Shown here in pieces: positions 35,181 to 43,106 of a stretch of DNA of 64,000 bases (position 1 is its first letter; each line of letters opens with the position of its first letter). A model generated the notes under the pieces. It ran no database searches. It was not told where the DNA came from and was given only the letters and a program-made list of their open reading frames with translations. The DNA is from Polaribacter sp. (GTDB lineage: Bacteria > Bacteroidota > Bacteroidia > Flavobacteriales > Flavobacteriaceae), in contig JAQWGI010000006.1 in assembly GCA_029238315.1 (NCBI GenBank), positions 22,052 through 86,051 of the forward strand, in the 5' to 3' direction. The position numbers and the translations under genes are program-made.

Positions 35181-38078
35181 ATGAAAAGCTTTTTAAGTAT
35201 ACTTACCTTTTTTATTGTACTCACTGCATACGGACAAAAAGAAGCAAATTATTGGTATTTTGGAGAAAAAGCAGGCTTAGATTTTTCTACTGGATCTCCA
35301 GTTGTTCTCAACGACGGAGAATTAAACACACTTGAAGGGTGCTCTACCATTTCTGATAAAGACGGAAAACTGCTCTTTTATTCAGACGGAACAACAGTTT
35401 ATGACAGTACCCATCAAGTGATGAAGTATAGTAACGGACTACTCGCTAATAATTTATATGGAGACCCTTCTAGTACACAATCTGCCCTGGTTGTTCCAAA
35501 TCCAATAGACGAAAACATCTATTATATTTTTACTGTTCAGGCATACGGGGGAAATGGTTTTAACTATTACACCATTGATATCTCTAAAAACGGTGGTTTA
35601 GGCGAAGTGATTTCTGGCCCTATTGACTTATCAGATGGAAAAAATGCTAACTGGTCAGAAAAAGTAACAGCTGTGCAAGGTGATGACTGTAATACAATTT
35701 GGATCTTATCTGCTATTGGCAATCAGTTTTATGCATATAAAATAGATGAAAATGGCGTAAACAGCTCAAGCCCTGTTATTAGTACTACATCATATACACT
35801 TAGAGATACAAGAGGCTACTTAAAGGTTTCTCCTAACGGAAAAAAAATTGCCTTGGCAGATTTTAACCACACAAATAACAATAGTGTTGGAGATGGTCGT
35901 TTAGTTTTATATGATTTTAACGCCACAAATGGTTCTGTTGGAAATCTTGCTACAATTTTAGCAGATGCACAAAGTGACGGCGCACACTACGGTATTGAAT
36001 TTTCTCAATCTTCATCAAAACTTTATACCTCCACATATGATCATACCAATAACAAAGTTTTTCAATTTGATTTAACACAAAGCAACATCGCAACTTCAAA
36101 AAAATTAATTCATTCTCAAATTGGTTATAGAGGTGCTTTGCAACTTGGTGTTGATGGTAAAATTTATGCCCCTGTTTCTGTTTCTTATTTTAATGGCACA
36201 CAATTTTTAGATGTAATAGAAAACCCAGAAGCTGCTGCAATTGATGTAATTTATACAGAAGATAAAATAGACTTAGGAACCGGAACTGCAACACAGGGGT
36301 TACCTCCTTTTATTCAATCTTTTTTTTCACCAGTAAAAATTTTAGATAGCGATACAAAATCTATAGATCTAACCTTAGGCTCGCACCAAGTTTGTATAGG
36401 AGATTCTTTTAGTTTCGAACCAGAATTAAATGGCTTGGCTGGCTCAACTTATAAATGGACAAAAATAGGTGATCCAACTGTAAATGTTACATCAAGAAAA
36501 GTAACAATAGATGATGCTAATTACGGATCCGGAACTTATAATTTAGAAATGACAATTGTTGACTCTTGTGGTAGAATTTTGAATTACAATGGCTCGGTAG
36601 AAATCGTTTTTGTTCCTAAACCAACTCTTATTACAATTCCAATTTATGAGCAATGTGATATTGATTCTGACCCTATAGATGGTATTACCACATTTAATTT
36701 GGCTTCTAAAGAAGTCGAATTAACAAATAATAATCCTGATTATTCTGTCGCTTTTTTTGAAACAACAGACACCAACTTTACAACACCAATCACAAATAAA
36801 ATTGGATATAGAAATACCGTTTCAACCAATGCCGGAAACCACAAGCTAATTACAAGAATTACGAACACGATAACTGGTTGTTTTGACGATGGAGAAATTG
36901 AACTAAAGGTAAATGCCACATCTTTAAATGCTTACCCAGACCTCTACCTATCTGAAATTGATTTAAATGCAAATGTTTTAAATGCAAGAAATAGTGTAGG
37001 CTCTGGAAATGCTAGTTACGATTTTAACCTAAAAACAGTAGAGATTATTGCTAACTCTGGAGGTGCATTTACACAAACTACACACGATTTTGAATACTAC
37101 AGAACAGCAAATGACGCTTCGTTACAAACCAATCAAATTGTAATGCCTTTTAAGGATGAATTATCCTATAACGATACAACTATTTTTGTACGCATTGGCA
37201 CCAAAGGCTCTAACGCTTGTTCTGGTATTGGGCAGTTTAAAATATTTATAAATACACGTCCGGTTCCACAAGGAAATACAACCCCAATCTATTTGTGTGT
37301 CAATAATCCAATAGACAATCCACAGCTAATTTCTTTAGATTTAAATGGAGCAACTGGAAATACTTCAGATACTTACCAATGGTTTTTAAATGGAAACTTA
37401 ATTACTGGAGCTACCAATGCAACACACAAAGCAACCGTTGAAGGATCTTATAAGGTAGAGGCATATACAACTTACATAAACAACAGTACCGATACTACAG
37501 ATGATAGTTACACTATAGGCTATAATACATTTACAATACTAGAATCTAACAAGGCACTTGTAGTTAGCACTGAATTAATTGATGATCAAGACAATCCTCA
37601 AGCAAATATTTTAACCATTACTACAGCTGGGATTGGCGATTATGAATATGCATTAAACAGCACCAATATATCTGACTTTGAAAAAGGTGACAGCAATTTA
37701 TCCTTTACCTATGACCAAGTAAAGCCGGGTTTAAATACGGTATACATTAGAGATAAAAATGGATGTGGAATTAGTAGCACACAAAAATTATCTTTCTTAT
37801 TCTTTCAGCGACATTTTTCTCCAAATAACGATGGAATATTCGATACCTGGAAAATAATAGGGACTAACAACTCTTTTTACAAAGCTGCAAGAGTAGAAAT
37901 ATTTGACCGTTTTGGCAAAATTCTTGCCGTTCTTACTGATAAAGACAGTAATGGATGGGACGGAAATTATAACGGCACAAAATTACCCTCGAACGACTAT
38001 TGGTTTAATGCAGTTCTTGAGGATATTAATGGGAATATTAGAAAAAAAACAGGACACTTTAGTTTACTTAGAAAATAA
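35181..38078 (+). CDS. Secreted protein with type IX secretion type B sorting domain
   Basis: A 965-residue exported protein. The signal peptide is MKSFLSILTFFIVLTAYG with cleavage before Q. The first 370 residues (NYWYFGEKAGLDF, ISDKDGKLLFYSDGTTVYD, RGYLKVSPNGKKIALADF, GALQLGVDGKIYAPVS) look like a WD40/YncE-type beta-propeller, and two or three immunoglobulin-like segments follow to about residue 860. From about residue 874 the type B sorting domain begins (FFQRHFSPNNDGIFDTW, VEIFDRFGKIL, GWDGNYNG, PSNDYWFN, KTGHFSLLRK). The sorting domain directs it through the type IX secretion system to the surface or medium. Ligand not known. PorQ of the same system is at 62.8 kb. Confidence 0.93.
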   Translation: MKSFLSILTFFIVLTAYGQKEANYWYFGEKAGLDFSTGSPVVLNDGELNTLEGCSTISDKDGKLLFYSDGTTVYDSTHQVMKYSNGLLANNLYGDPSSTQSALVVPNPIDENIYYIFTVQAYGGNGFNYYTIDISKNGGLGEVISGPIDLSDGKNANWSEKVTAVQGDDCNTIWILSAIGNQFYAYKIDENGVNSSSPVISTTSYTLRDTRGYLKVSPNGKKIALADFNHTNNNSVGDGRLVLYDFNATNGSVGNLATILADAQSDGAHYGIEFSQSSSKLYTSTYDHTNNKVFQFDLTQSNIATSKKLIHSQIGYRGALQLGVDGKIYAPVSVSYFNGTQFLDVIENPEAAAIDVIYTEDKIDLGTGTATQGLPPFIQSFFSPVKILDSDTKSIDLTLGSHQVCIGDSFSFEPELNGLAGSTYKWTKIGDPTVNVTSRKVTIDDANYGSGTYNLEMTIVDSCGRILNYNGSVEIVFVPKPTLITIPIYEQCDIDSDPIDGITTFNLASKEVELTNNNPDYSVAFFETTDTNFTTPITNKIGYRNTVSTNAGNHKLITRITNTITGCFDDGEIELKVNATSLNAYPDLYLSEIDLNANVLNARNSVGSGNASYDFNLKTVEIIANSGGAFTQTTHDFEYYRTANDASLQTNQIVMPFKDELSYNDTTIFVRIGTKGSNACSGIGQFKIFINTRPVPQGNTTPIYLCVNNPIDNPQLISLDLNGATGNTSDTYQWFLNGNLITGATNATHKATVEGSYKVEAYTTYINNSTDTTDDSYTIGYNTFTILESNKALVVSTELIDDQDNPQANILTITTAGIGDYEYALNSTNISDFEKGDSNLSFTYDQVKPGLNTVYIRDKNGCGISSTQKLSFLFFQRHFSPNNDGIFDTWKIIGTNNSFYKAARVEIFDRFGKILAVLTDKDSNGWDGNYNGTKLPSNDYWFNAVLEDINGNIRKKTGHFSLLRK

Positions 38079-38112
38079 GCAAAACTTCCTCTAATTTCTG
38101 TTTCTTAATTGG

Positions 38113-38120
38113 TATTTTTG
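38113..38120 (+). promoter_or_regulatory. -7 box of uvrB
   Basis: TATTTTTG ends only 5 bases before the ATG at 38126, which predicts a leaderless or near-leaderless transcript. No -33 TTG in the proper place. Confidence 0.5.
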
Positions 38121-38125
38121 TAATC

Positions 38126-40114
38126 ATGGATTTTAAACTGCATTCTAAATTTAAACCCACTGGAGATCAACCAGAAGCCATTAAACAACTTACTAATGGA
38201 ATTGAAATTGGCGAAAAATACCAAACTCTACTAGGAGTAACCGGATCTGGTAAAACATTTACTGTTGCCAATGTGGTTGAAAAAATTAATAGACCTACAT
38301 TAGTGCTGGCTCATAATAAAACTTTGGCTGCACAATTGTACTCTGAATTTAAGCAGTTTTTTCCAAATAATGCTGTTGAGTATTTTGTTTCTTATTATGA
38401 TTATTATCAACCAGAAGCATACATTCCAGTTACGGGAACTTACATTGAAAAAGACCTGTCTATTAATGAAGATATTGAACGCTTAAGAATCAGTACCTCC
38501 TCTTCTCTTCTATCTGGAAGAAAAGACGTACTTGTAGTGGCTTCAGTTTCTTGTTTATACGGAATAGGAAATCCAACAGAATTTAAAAAAAATGTCATAC
38601 CAATTAAGGTGGATCAACAAATTTCTAGAACAAAATTTTTGCATCAATTGGTCACTAGCTTGTATTCTAGAACTGAATTTGAAATTAAAAGCGGAACTTT
38701 TAAAGTTAAGGGAGATGTGGTAACAATTTACCCGTCTTATGGAGATCACGGATATCGTATACATTTTTTTGGTGATGAAATCGAAGAAATTGAATCTTTT
38801 GACATGGAAACCAATGCCGTATTAGAAAAATATTCTGAACTTACTATTTACCCAGCTAATCTATTTGTCACATCACCTGATGTATTACAAAATGCGATTC
38901 ACGCAATACAAGAAGACATGGTAAAACAAGTTGATTATTTTAATGAAATCGGAAAACACCTAGAAGCAAAACGATTAAAAGAGCGTACTGAATTCGATTT
39001 AGAAATGATGCGTGAGTTAGGGTATTGTTCTGGAATTGAAAATTACTCTCGTTATTTAGATGGAAGAGCACCCAACACAAGACCTTTTTGTTTGTTAGAT
39101 TATTTTCCGGATGATTATTTAATGGTAATTGATGAGAGTCATGTTACCATTCCGCAAACACATGCCATGTATGGTGGTGATAGAAGTAGAAAAGAAAACT
39201 TAGTAGAATATGGTTTTCGATTGCCTGCAGCAATGGACAATAGACCTTTAAAATTTGAAGAGCTAGAAGCCATTCAAAATCAAGTAATTTATGTTTCTGC
39301 AACACCGGCAGATTATGAATTGCAGAAAACAGAAGGTATTTTTGTAGAACAAGTAATACGCCCTACAGGTTTGTTGGATCCTATTATTGAAATTAGACCT
39401 AGTTTAAATCAAATTGATGATTTAATAGAAGAAATTCAGATTCGTGTAGAAAAAGATGAACGCACTTTAGTAACAACGCTCACCAAACGTATGGCAGAAG
39501 AGTTGGCAAAATATTTAACACGAATTCAAGTACGTTGTCGTTACATTCATTCTGATGTAGATACTTTAGAGCGTGTAGAAATTATGCAAGATTTACGTAA
39601 AGGATTGTTTGATGTATTAATTGGTGTAAACCTGCTTAGAGAAGGGCTGGATTTGCCTGAAGTTTCGTTGGTTGCCATTTTAGATGCAGATAAAGAAGGC
39701 TTTTTAAGATCTCATAGATCATTAACTCAAACTATTGGTAGAGCAGCAAGAAACGTAAATGGATTGGCAATCATGTATGCTGATAAAATAACCAATAGCA
39801 TGCAAAAAACTATTGATGAAACCAATAGAAGACGGGAAAAACAAATCAATTACAACACTGCAAATAACATTACTCCAAAGCAAATTATTAAACCAATTGA
39901 TACTACATTAAGCAAAAAAGCAGTTTCTTCTTTTCATTATAACAATGCTACTAATAAAGCAGCAGAGCAAGAATTAGAGTATTTACCAAGGCCAGAAATT
40001 GAGAAACGAATTAGAGAAACACGCAAACAAATGGAGTTGGCTGCAAAAGAATTAGATTTTTTAACAGCTGCACAATTTAGAGATGAAATAGAAGCCTTAA
40101 AAAAGCATTTATAA
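38126..40114 (+). CDS. uvrB: Excinuclease ABC subunit B
   Basis: DNA damage-verifying helicase of nucleotide excision repair. The 662 residues carry Walker A GVTGSGKT near residues 36-43, the damage-binding beta-hairpin YYDYYQPEAYIP, the Walker B region VIDESHVTIPQ, and helicase motifs in RGLDLPEV-like LREGLDLPEVSLVAIL and QTIGRAARN. The UVR domain that binds UvrC is at the C-terminus (RPEIEKRIRETRKQM, AAQFRDEIEALK). Cytoplasmic. Single gene with its own promoter. Confidence 0.97.
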   Translation: MDFKLHSKFKPTGDQPEAIKQLTNGIEIGEKYQTLLGVTGSGKTFTVANVVEKINRPTLVLAHNKTLAAQLYSEFKQFFPNNAVEYFVSYYDYYQPEAYIPVTGTYIEKDLSINEDIERLRISTSSSLLSGRKDVLVVASVSCLYGIGNPTEFKKNVIPIKVDQQISRTKFLHQLVTSLYSRTEFEIKSGTFKVKGDVVTIYPSYGDHGYRIHFFGDEIEEIESFDMETNAVLEKYSELTIYPANLFVTSPDVLQNAIHAIQEDMVKQVDYFNEIGKHLEAKRLKERTEFDLEMMRELGYCSGIENYSRYLDGRAPNTRPFCLLDYFPDDYLMVIDESHVTIPQTHAMYGGDRSRKENLVEYGFRLPAAMDNRPLKFEELEAIQNQVIYVSATPADYELQKTEGIFVEQVIRPTGLLDPIIEIRPSLNQIDDLIEEIQIRVEKDERTLVTTLTKRMAEELAKYLTRIQVRCRYIHSDVDTLERVEIMQDLRKGLFDVLIGVNLLREGLDLPEVSLVAILDADKEGFLRSHRSLTQTIGRAARNVNGLAIMYADKITNSMQKTIDETNRRREKQINYNTANNITPKQIIKPIDTTLSKKAVSSFHYNNATNKAAEQELEYLPRPEIEKRIRETRKQMELAAKELDFLTAAQFRDEIEALKKHL

Positions 40115-40122
40115 TTTTTTTT

Positions 40123-40130
40123 TATCTTTG
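40123..40130 (+). promoter_or_regulatory. -7 box of the frameshifted secreted-protein gene
   Basis: TATCTTTG, a perfect TAnnTTTG, ends 7 bases before the ATG at 40138. Confidence 0.5.
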
Positions 40131-40137
40131 ATAAACT

Positions 40138-40778
40138 ATGACAAAACAACAACATATATTCCTAACAATACTAATTTCAATCTTCTTTTTAGCTAGTTAT
40201 CAAGTTAATTCTCAAAATGACAGCCTTCACAAATTAAAAACAAATGGCTATTATTTTTCTTTGCACAAAGATTTTAGCAAAGAATACAAAGGCACATTAC
40301 ACTCTATTAATCCATTAATATTTTATAAAAATAATGGGGTTATAGATCTTAACTACTTTGGGAATTCAAATAAAAAAAAACAATAAGAATCTCAAGAAGT
40401 AAGAAGTGTGTTCTAAATCCTTTTAGTGATCATTCCGAAGCATTAAGGTATTTTGAATGTTTTTTAGGTCAGAAAAAAATAAAATTATTTTTTTCTGAGA
40501 CAAAAGTAATCTTAAATAAAAATATCATTAAAATTCAATATTATTCAGAAGGAAAATTATTCGAAGAGAAAAGAGGAGTAATTATTAATGATGAGAAATT
40601 CCTTGTTAATAGAATTTTAGATTATGATGCAAAAACATCGCATAAAGCTAACCTGGTGTTTTATTTTAAAGAATTTAACGTTCCTAAACAATCTAAATTT
40701 ATTTTCAAAAGTAATAGAAGAAGAACTGTTCATACATATAAAATTACTACATTTAATGAAAATAAGTTTAATAAGTAA
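40138..40778 (+). pseudogene. Secreted protein of unknown function, frameshifted at a run of nine A
   Basis: The first frame has a signal peptide (MTKQQHIFLTILISIFFLASYQVNSQ) and 82 residues before it stops just after nine A at 40372-40380. With one A added, the frame continues TIRISRSKKCVLNPFSDHSEALRY, then YYSEGKLFEEKRGVI, KFLVNRILDYDAKTSHK and TYKITTFNENKFNK, and stops at 40776-40778, giving 213 residues. The long open continuation and its ordinary composition argue that both parts are one gene. The family is not one I recognise. It could be a real pseudogene, a phase-variable gene or a sequencing error at the homopolymer. A perfect -7 box lies just upstream. Confidence 0.75.
40372..40380 (+). 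repeat. Run of nine A at the frameshift of the secreted-protein gene
   Basis: Nine consecutive A. Ten would restore the 213-residue frame. Confidence 0.8.
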
Positions 40779-40963
40779 ATTTAGCGTATTTTTAAACTCA
40801 TATTTAATCATTTTTTCACAATGTTAAAAATGAATCATTAACACAAAACAGTCAGCAAGACTATAAAAAATGTTTTTTTAAACGTGTGTAATCTTTATTA
40901 AATTATACTTTATTCAATCAAAAAATAATACTTATTTTTAAAAAAAATTTAACACTCTTTCTT

Positions 40964-41527
40964 ATGAAAATACACATCACAAAAAAAGTTCTTATTTTCT
41001 CTTTATTTATTGCGTTAACTGTCAGTTATACTGCTTGTAAAGACAATAATGCAGCATATCAAAAAGAGCTAGAAACTGCAGATGCACTTTTTAAAAAACA
41101 ACAATATAACGAAGCAAAAAATTATTATTTAAAAGCTTCAGAATTAAATACTGAAGAAGCATATCCAAAAAATCAGATTCAAAAAATAAACACATTAGTT
41201 GCTGAAATTGAAGCAGAAAAATTAAAGCAAAAAGAAGCAGCATTAGCTGCTAAAGCAAAAGAAGCAGAAACGAAGATTATTGTTGTTGAAAAACCTTATG
41301 TTGTTACCGTTGCTAGTTATGCAATAGCATCTAATGCAAATGCGCATCAAGAGCAATTGAATAAAAAAGGATATACTAGTTCAATCGTAAAAAGTAATAA
41401 AGGTAATTTTTTAGTTGGCTTAGAAGCTTTTGACACTCTTACAAAAGCTTATAATTATTTAGAATCTTTGGGGATTTCTAGAGATTATGATCTTGACAAA
41501 GCTTGGGTTTATGAAATAAAACAATAA
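40964..41527 (+). CDS. Lipoprotein with TPR-like repeats and a SPOR-like C-terminus
   Basis: A 187-residue exported lipoprotein: signal peptide with lipobox SYTAC (Cys at about residue 25), then a TPR-like helical part (ETADALFKKQQYNEAKNYYLKASEL), a coiled basic/acidic helix (KLKQKEAALAAKAKEAETK) and a C-terminal domain (PYVVTVASYAIASNANAHQEQL, YTSSIVKSNKGNFLVGL, KAYNYLESLG) with the length and pattern of a SPOR peptidoglycan-binding domain. This would place it in the outer membrane facing the cell wall. The SPOR call is by pattern only. The start ATG 40964 has 185 bases of non-coding sequence ahead of it. Confidence 0.7.
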   Translation: MKIHITKKVLIFSLFIALTVSYTACKDNNAAYQKELETADALFKKQQYNEAKNYYLKASELNTEEAYPKNQIQKINTLVAEIEAEKLKQKEAALAAKAKEAETKIIVVEKPYVVTVASYAIASNANAHQEQLNKKGYTSSIVKSNKGNFLVGLEAFDTLTKAYNYLESLGISRDYDLDKAWVYEIKQ

Positions 41528-41543
41528 CCAAAAAAAACATTAC

Positions 41544-41572
41544 AAAACCGCTCAAAATTGAGCGGTTTTTTT
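41544..41572 (+). terminator. Rho-independent terminator after the TPR/SPOR lipoprotein gene
   Basis: AAAACCGCTCAA / TTGAGCGGTTTT with T run. Confidence 0.88.
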
Positions 41573-41665
41573 GTGCAAGACGATACCTACAAATTAATAA
41601 AAATATTTTTTTAGATGAATTCTTTTTAATGGTTTTGCTTGTCGTAAAAGATTCGGTTATACACA

Positions 41666-41695
41666 AAAAACGCTTCACAAATTGTGAAGCGTTTT
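41666..41695 (-). terminator. Rho-independent terminator after sucC
   Basis: AAAACGCTTCACAA / TTGTGAAGCGTTTT; on the minus strand it is followed by TTTTTTG. It lies about 28 bases after the sucC stop. Confidence 0.87.
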
Positions 41696-41723
41696 ACTAA
41701 ATATATTTTCTTAGAAACTTTTA

Positions 41724-42917
41724 CTAAGCTAAGACCTCTGCAACTTTATCTGCTGCTTCTTGAAATTCTGTAGCAGAAATAATTTCCATTTCGCTATTAT
41801 CAATCAATTCTTTGGCTTCCACTGCATTAGTTCCTTGTAATCTACAAATGATTGGCACATTAATTTTATCTCCCATATTTTTATAGGCATCAACAACTCC
41901 TTGTGCTACTCTATCGCAACGTACAATTCCACCAAAAATATTTACTAAGATCGCTTTTACATTGGTATCTTTTAAGATAATCCCGAAAGCAGTTTCTACA
42001 CGCTGTGCATCCGCTGTTCCACCAACATCTAAAAAGTTTGCAGGTTCTCCACCAGCTTGCTTAATTAAATCCATTGTACCCATTGCTAAACCAGCACCAT
42101 TTACCATACAACCAACATTACCGTCTAAATCTACATAATTTAAACCTGCAGCATTTGCCTCAACTTCAATTGGATTTTCTTCACGTAAATCACGCATTTG
42201 AGCATAATCTTTATGTCTGTACAATGCATTGTCATCTAAGGTAACCTTAGCATCAACTGCTAAGATTTTAGAATCTGATGTTTTTAATACTGGATTAATT
42301 TCAAACATAGAAGAGTCCGATTTTACATACGCAGTATATAAATTAGTTACAAACTTTACCATTTCTTTAAGTGCAACTCCAGAAAGACCTAAATTAAAGG
42401 CAACTTTACGCGCTTGAAAAGGCATTAACCCTAATAAAGGATCTATTTCTTCAGTAAAAATTAAGTGCGGCGTTTCTTCTGCTACTGTTTCAATATCCAT
42501 TCCACCTTCTGTAGAATACATAATCATGTTCTTACCTGTATTTCTATTTAATAAAACAGAAATGTAAAATTCTTCTGGTTCAGAATCACCAGGGTAATAT
42601 ACATCTTCACAGATTAAAACTTGATTTACTTTTTTACCTTCTGCAGACGTTTGAGGTGTTACCAACATCATTCCGATAATTTCATCAGAAATTGTCTCTA
42701 CTTCAGATAAGTTTTTTGCCAACTTAACTCCGCCTCCTTTTCCACGTCCACCTGCATGAACCTGAGCTTTAACAACATACCAGCTTGTACCTGTTTCTGC
42801 TGTTAATTGTTTTGCTGCATCTACTGCTGCTTTATGATTGTTAGCTACTATACCGCGTTGAATTCTAACGCCAAAGCTACTTAAGATTTCTTTTCCTTGA
42901 TATTCGTGTAAATTCAT
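41724..42917 (-). CDS. sucC: Succinate-CoA ligase (ADP-forming) subunit beta
   Basis: Substrate-level ATP (or GTP) formation in the TCA cycle; works as a heterodimer or heterotetramer with SucD. The 397 residues start MNLHEYQGKEILSSFGV and show the ATP-grasp domain (YVVKAQVHAGGRGKGGGVKL in short pieces AQVHAGGRGKGGG), FEINPVLKT, NLDGNVGCMVNGAGLAMGTMD-like DLDGNVGCMVNGAGLAM and the nucleotide loop IFGGIVRCDRVAQGVV. SucD is not adjacent. Single gene with promoter and terminator. Confidence 0.96.
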   Translation of the reverse strand: MNLHEYQGKEILSSFGVRIQRGIVANNHKAAVDAAKQLTAETGTSWYVVKAQVHAGGRGKGGGVKLAKNLSEVETISDEIIGMMLVTPQTSAEGKKVNQVLICEDVYYPGDSEPEEFYISVLLNRNTGKNMIMYSTEGGMDIETVAEETPHLIFTEEIDPLLGLMPFQARKVAFNLGLSGVALKEMVKFVTNLYTAYVKSDSSMFEINPVLKTSDSKILAVDAKVTLDDNALYRHKDYAQMRDLREENPIEVEANAAGLNYVDLDGNVGCMVNGAGLAMGTMDLIKQAGGEPANFLDVGGTADAQRVETAFGIILKDTNVKAILVNIFGGIVRCDRVAQGVVDAYKNMGDKINVPIICRLQGTNAVEAKELIDNSEMEIISATEFQEAADKVAEVLA

Positions 42918-42941
42918 TTTTAAGAATGTTTTTTAACGGGA

Positions 42942-42949
42942 CAAAAATA
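42942..42949 (-). promoter_or_regulatory. -7 box of sucC
   Basis: TATTTTTG on the minus strand, 24 bases before the ATG. A TTTG about 24 bases upstream (42974-42977) may be the -33 element. Confidence 0.5.
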
Positions 42950-43073
42950 CAAATTCAAATTAGAATAACACAGCAAATCCAATAAAATAAAAACGTAAAA
43001 AAAAAGCTCTGTAAAACCCAATATTTTTAGAAGAAATTAACATGATTTTATGATAATTAGAATAAAACCTAAA

Positions 43074-43081
43074 TATTTTTG
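43074..43081 (+). promoter_or_regulatory. -7 box of the DUF5916 gene
   Basis: TATTTTTG ends 25 bases before the ATG at 43107. Confidence 0.5.
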
Positions 43082-43106
43082 TGAGTAAAACAAACTATTA
43101 AATATA

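Noticed and set aside
41724..42917. Missing sucD as evidence of a broken TCA step
   Set aside because: sucC and sucD are commonly unlinked in flavobacteria; absence next door means nothing.
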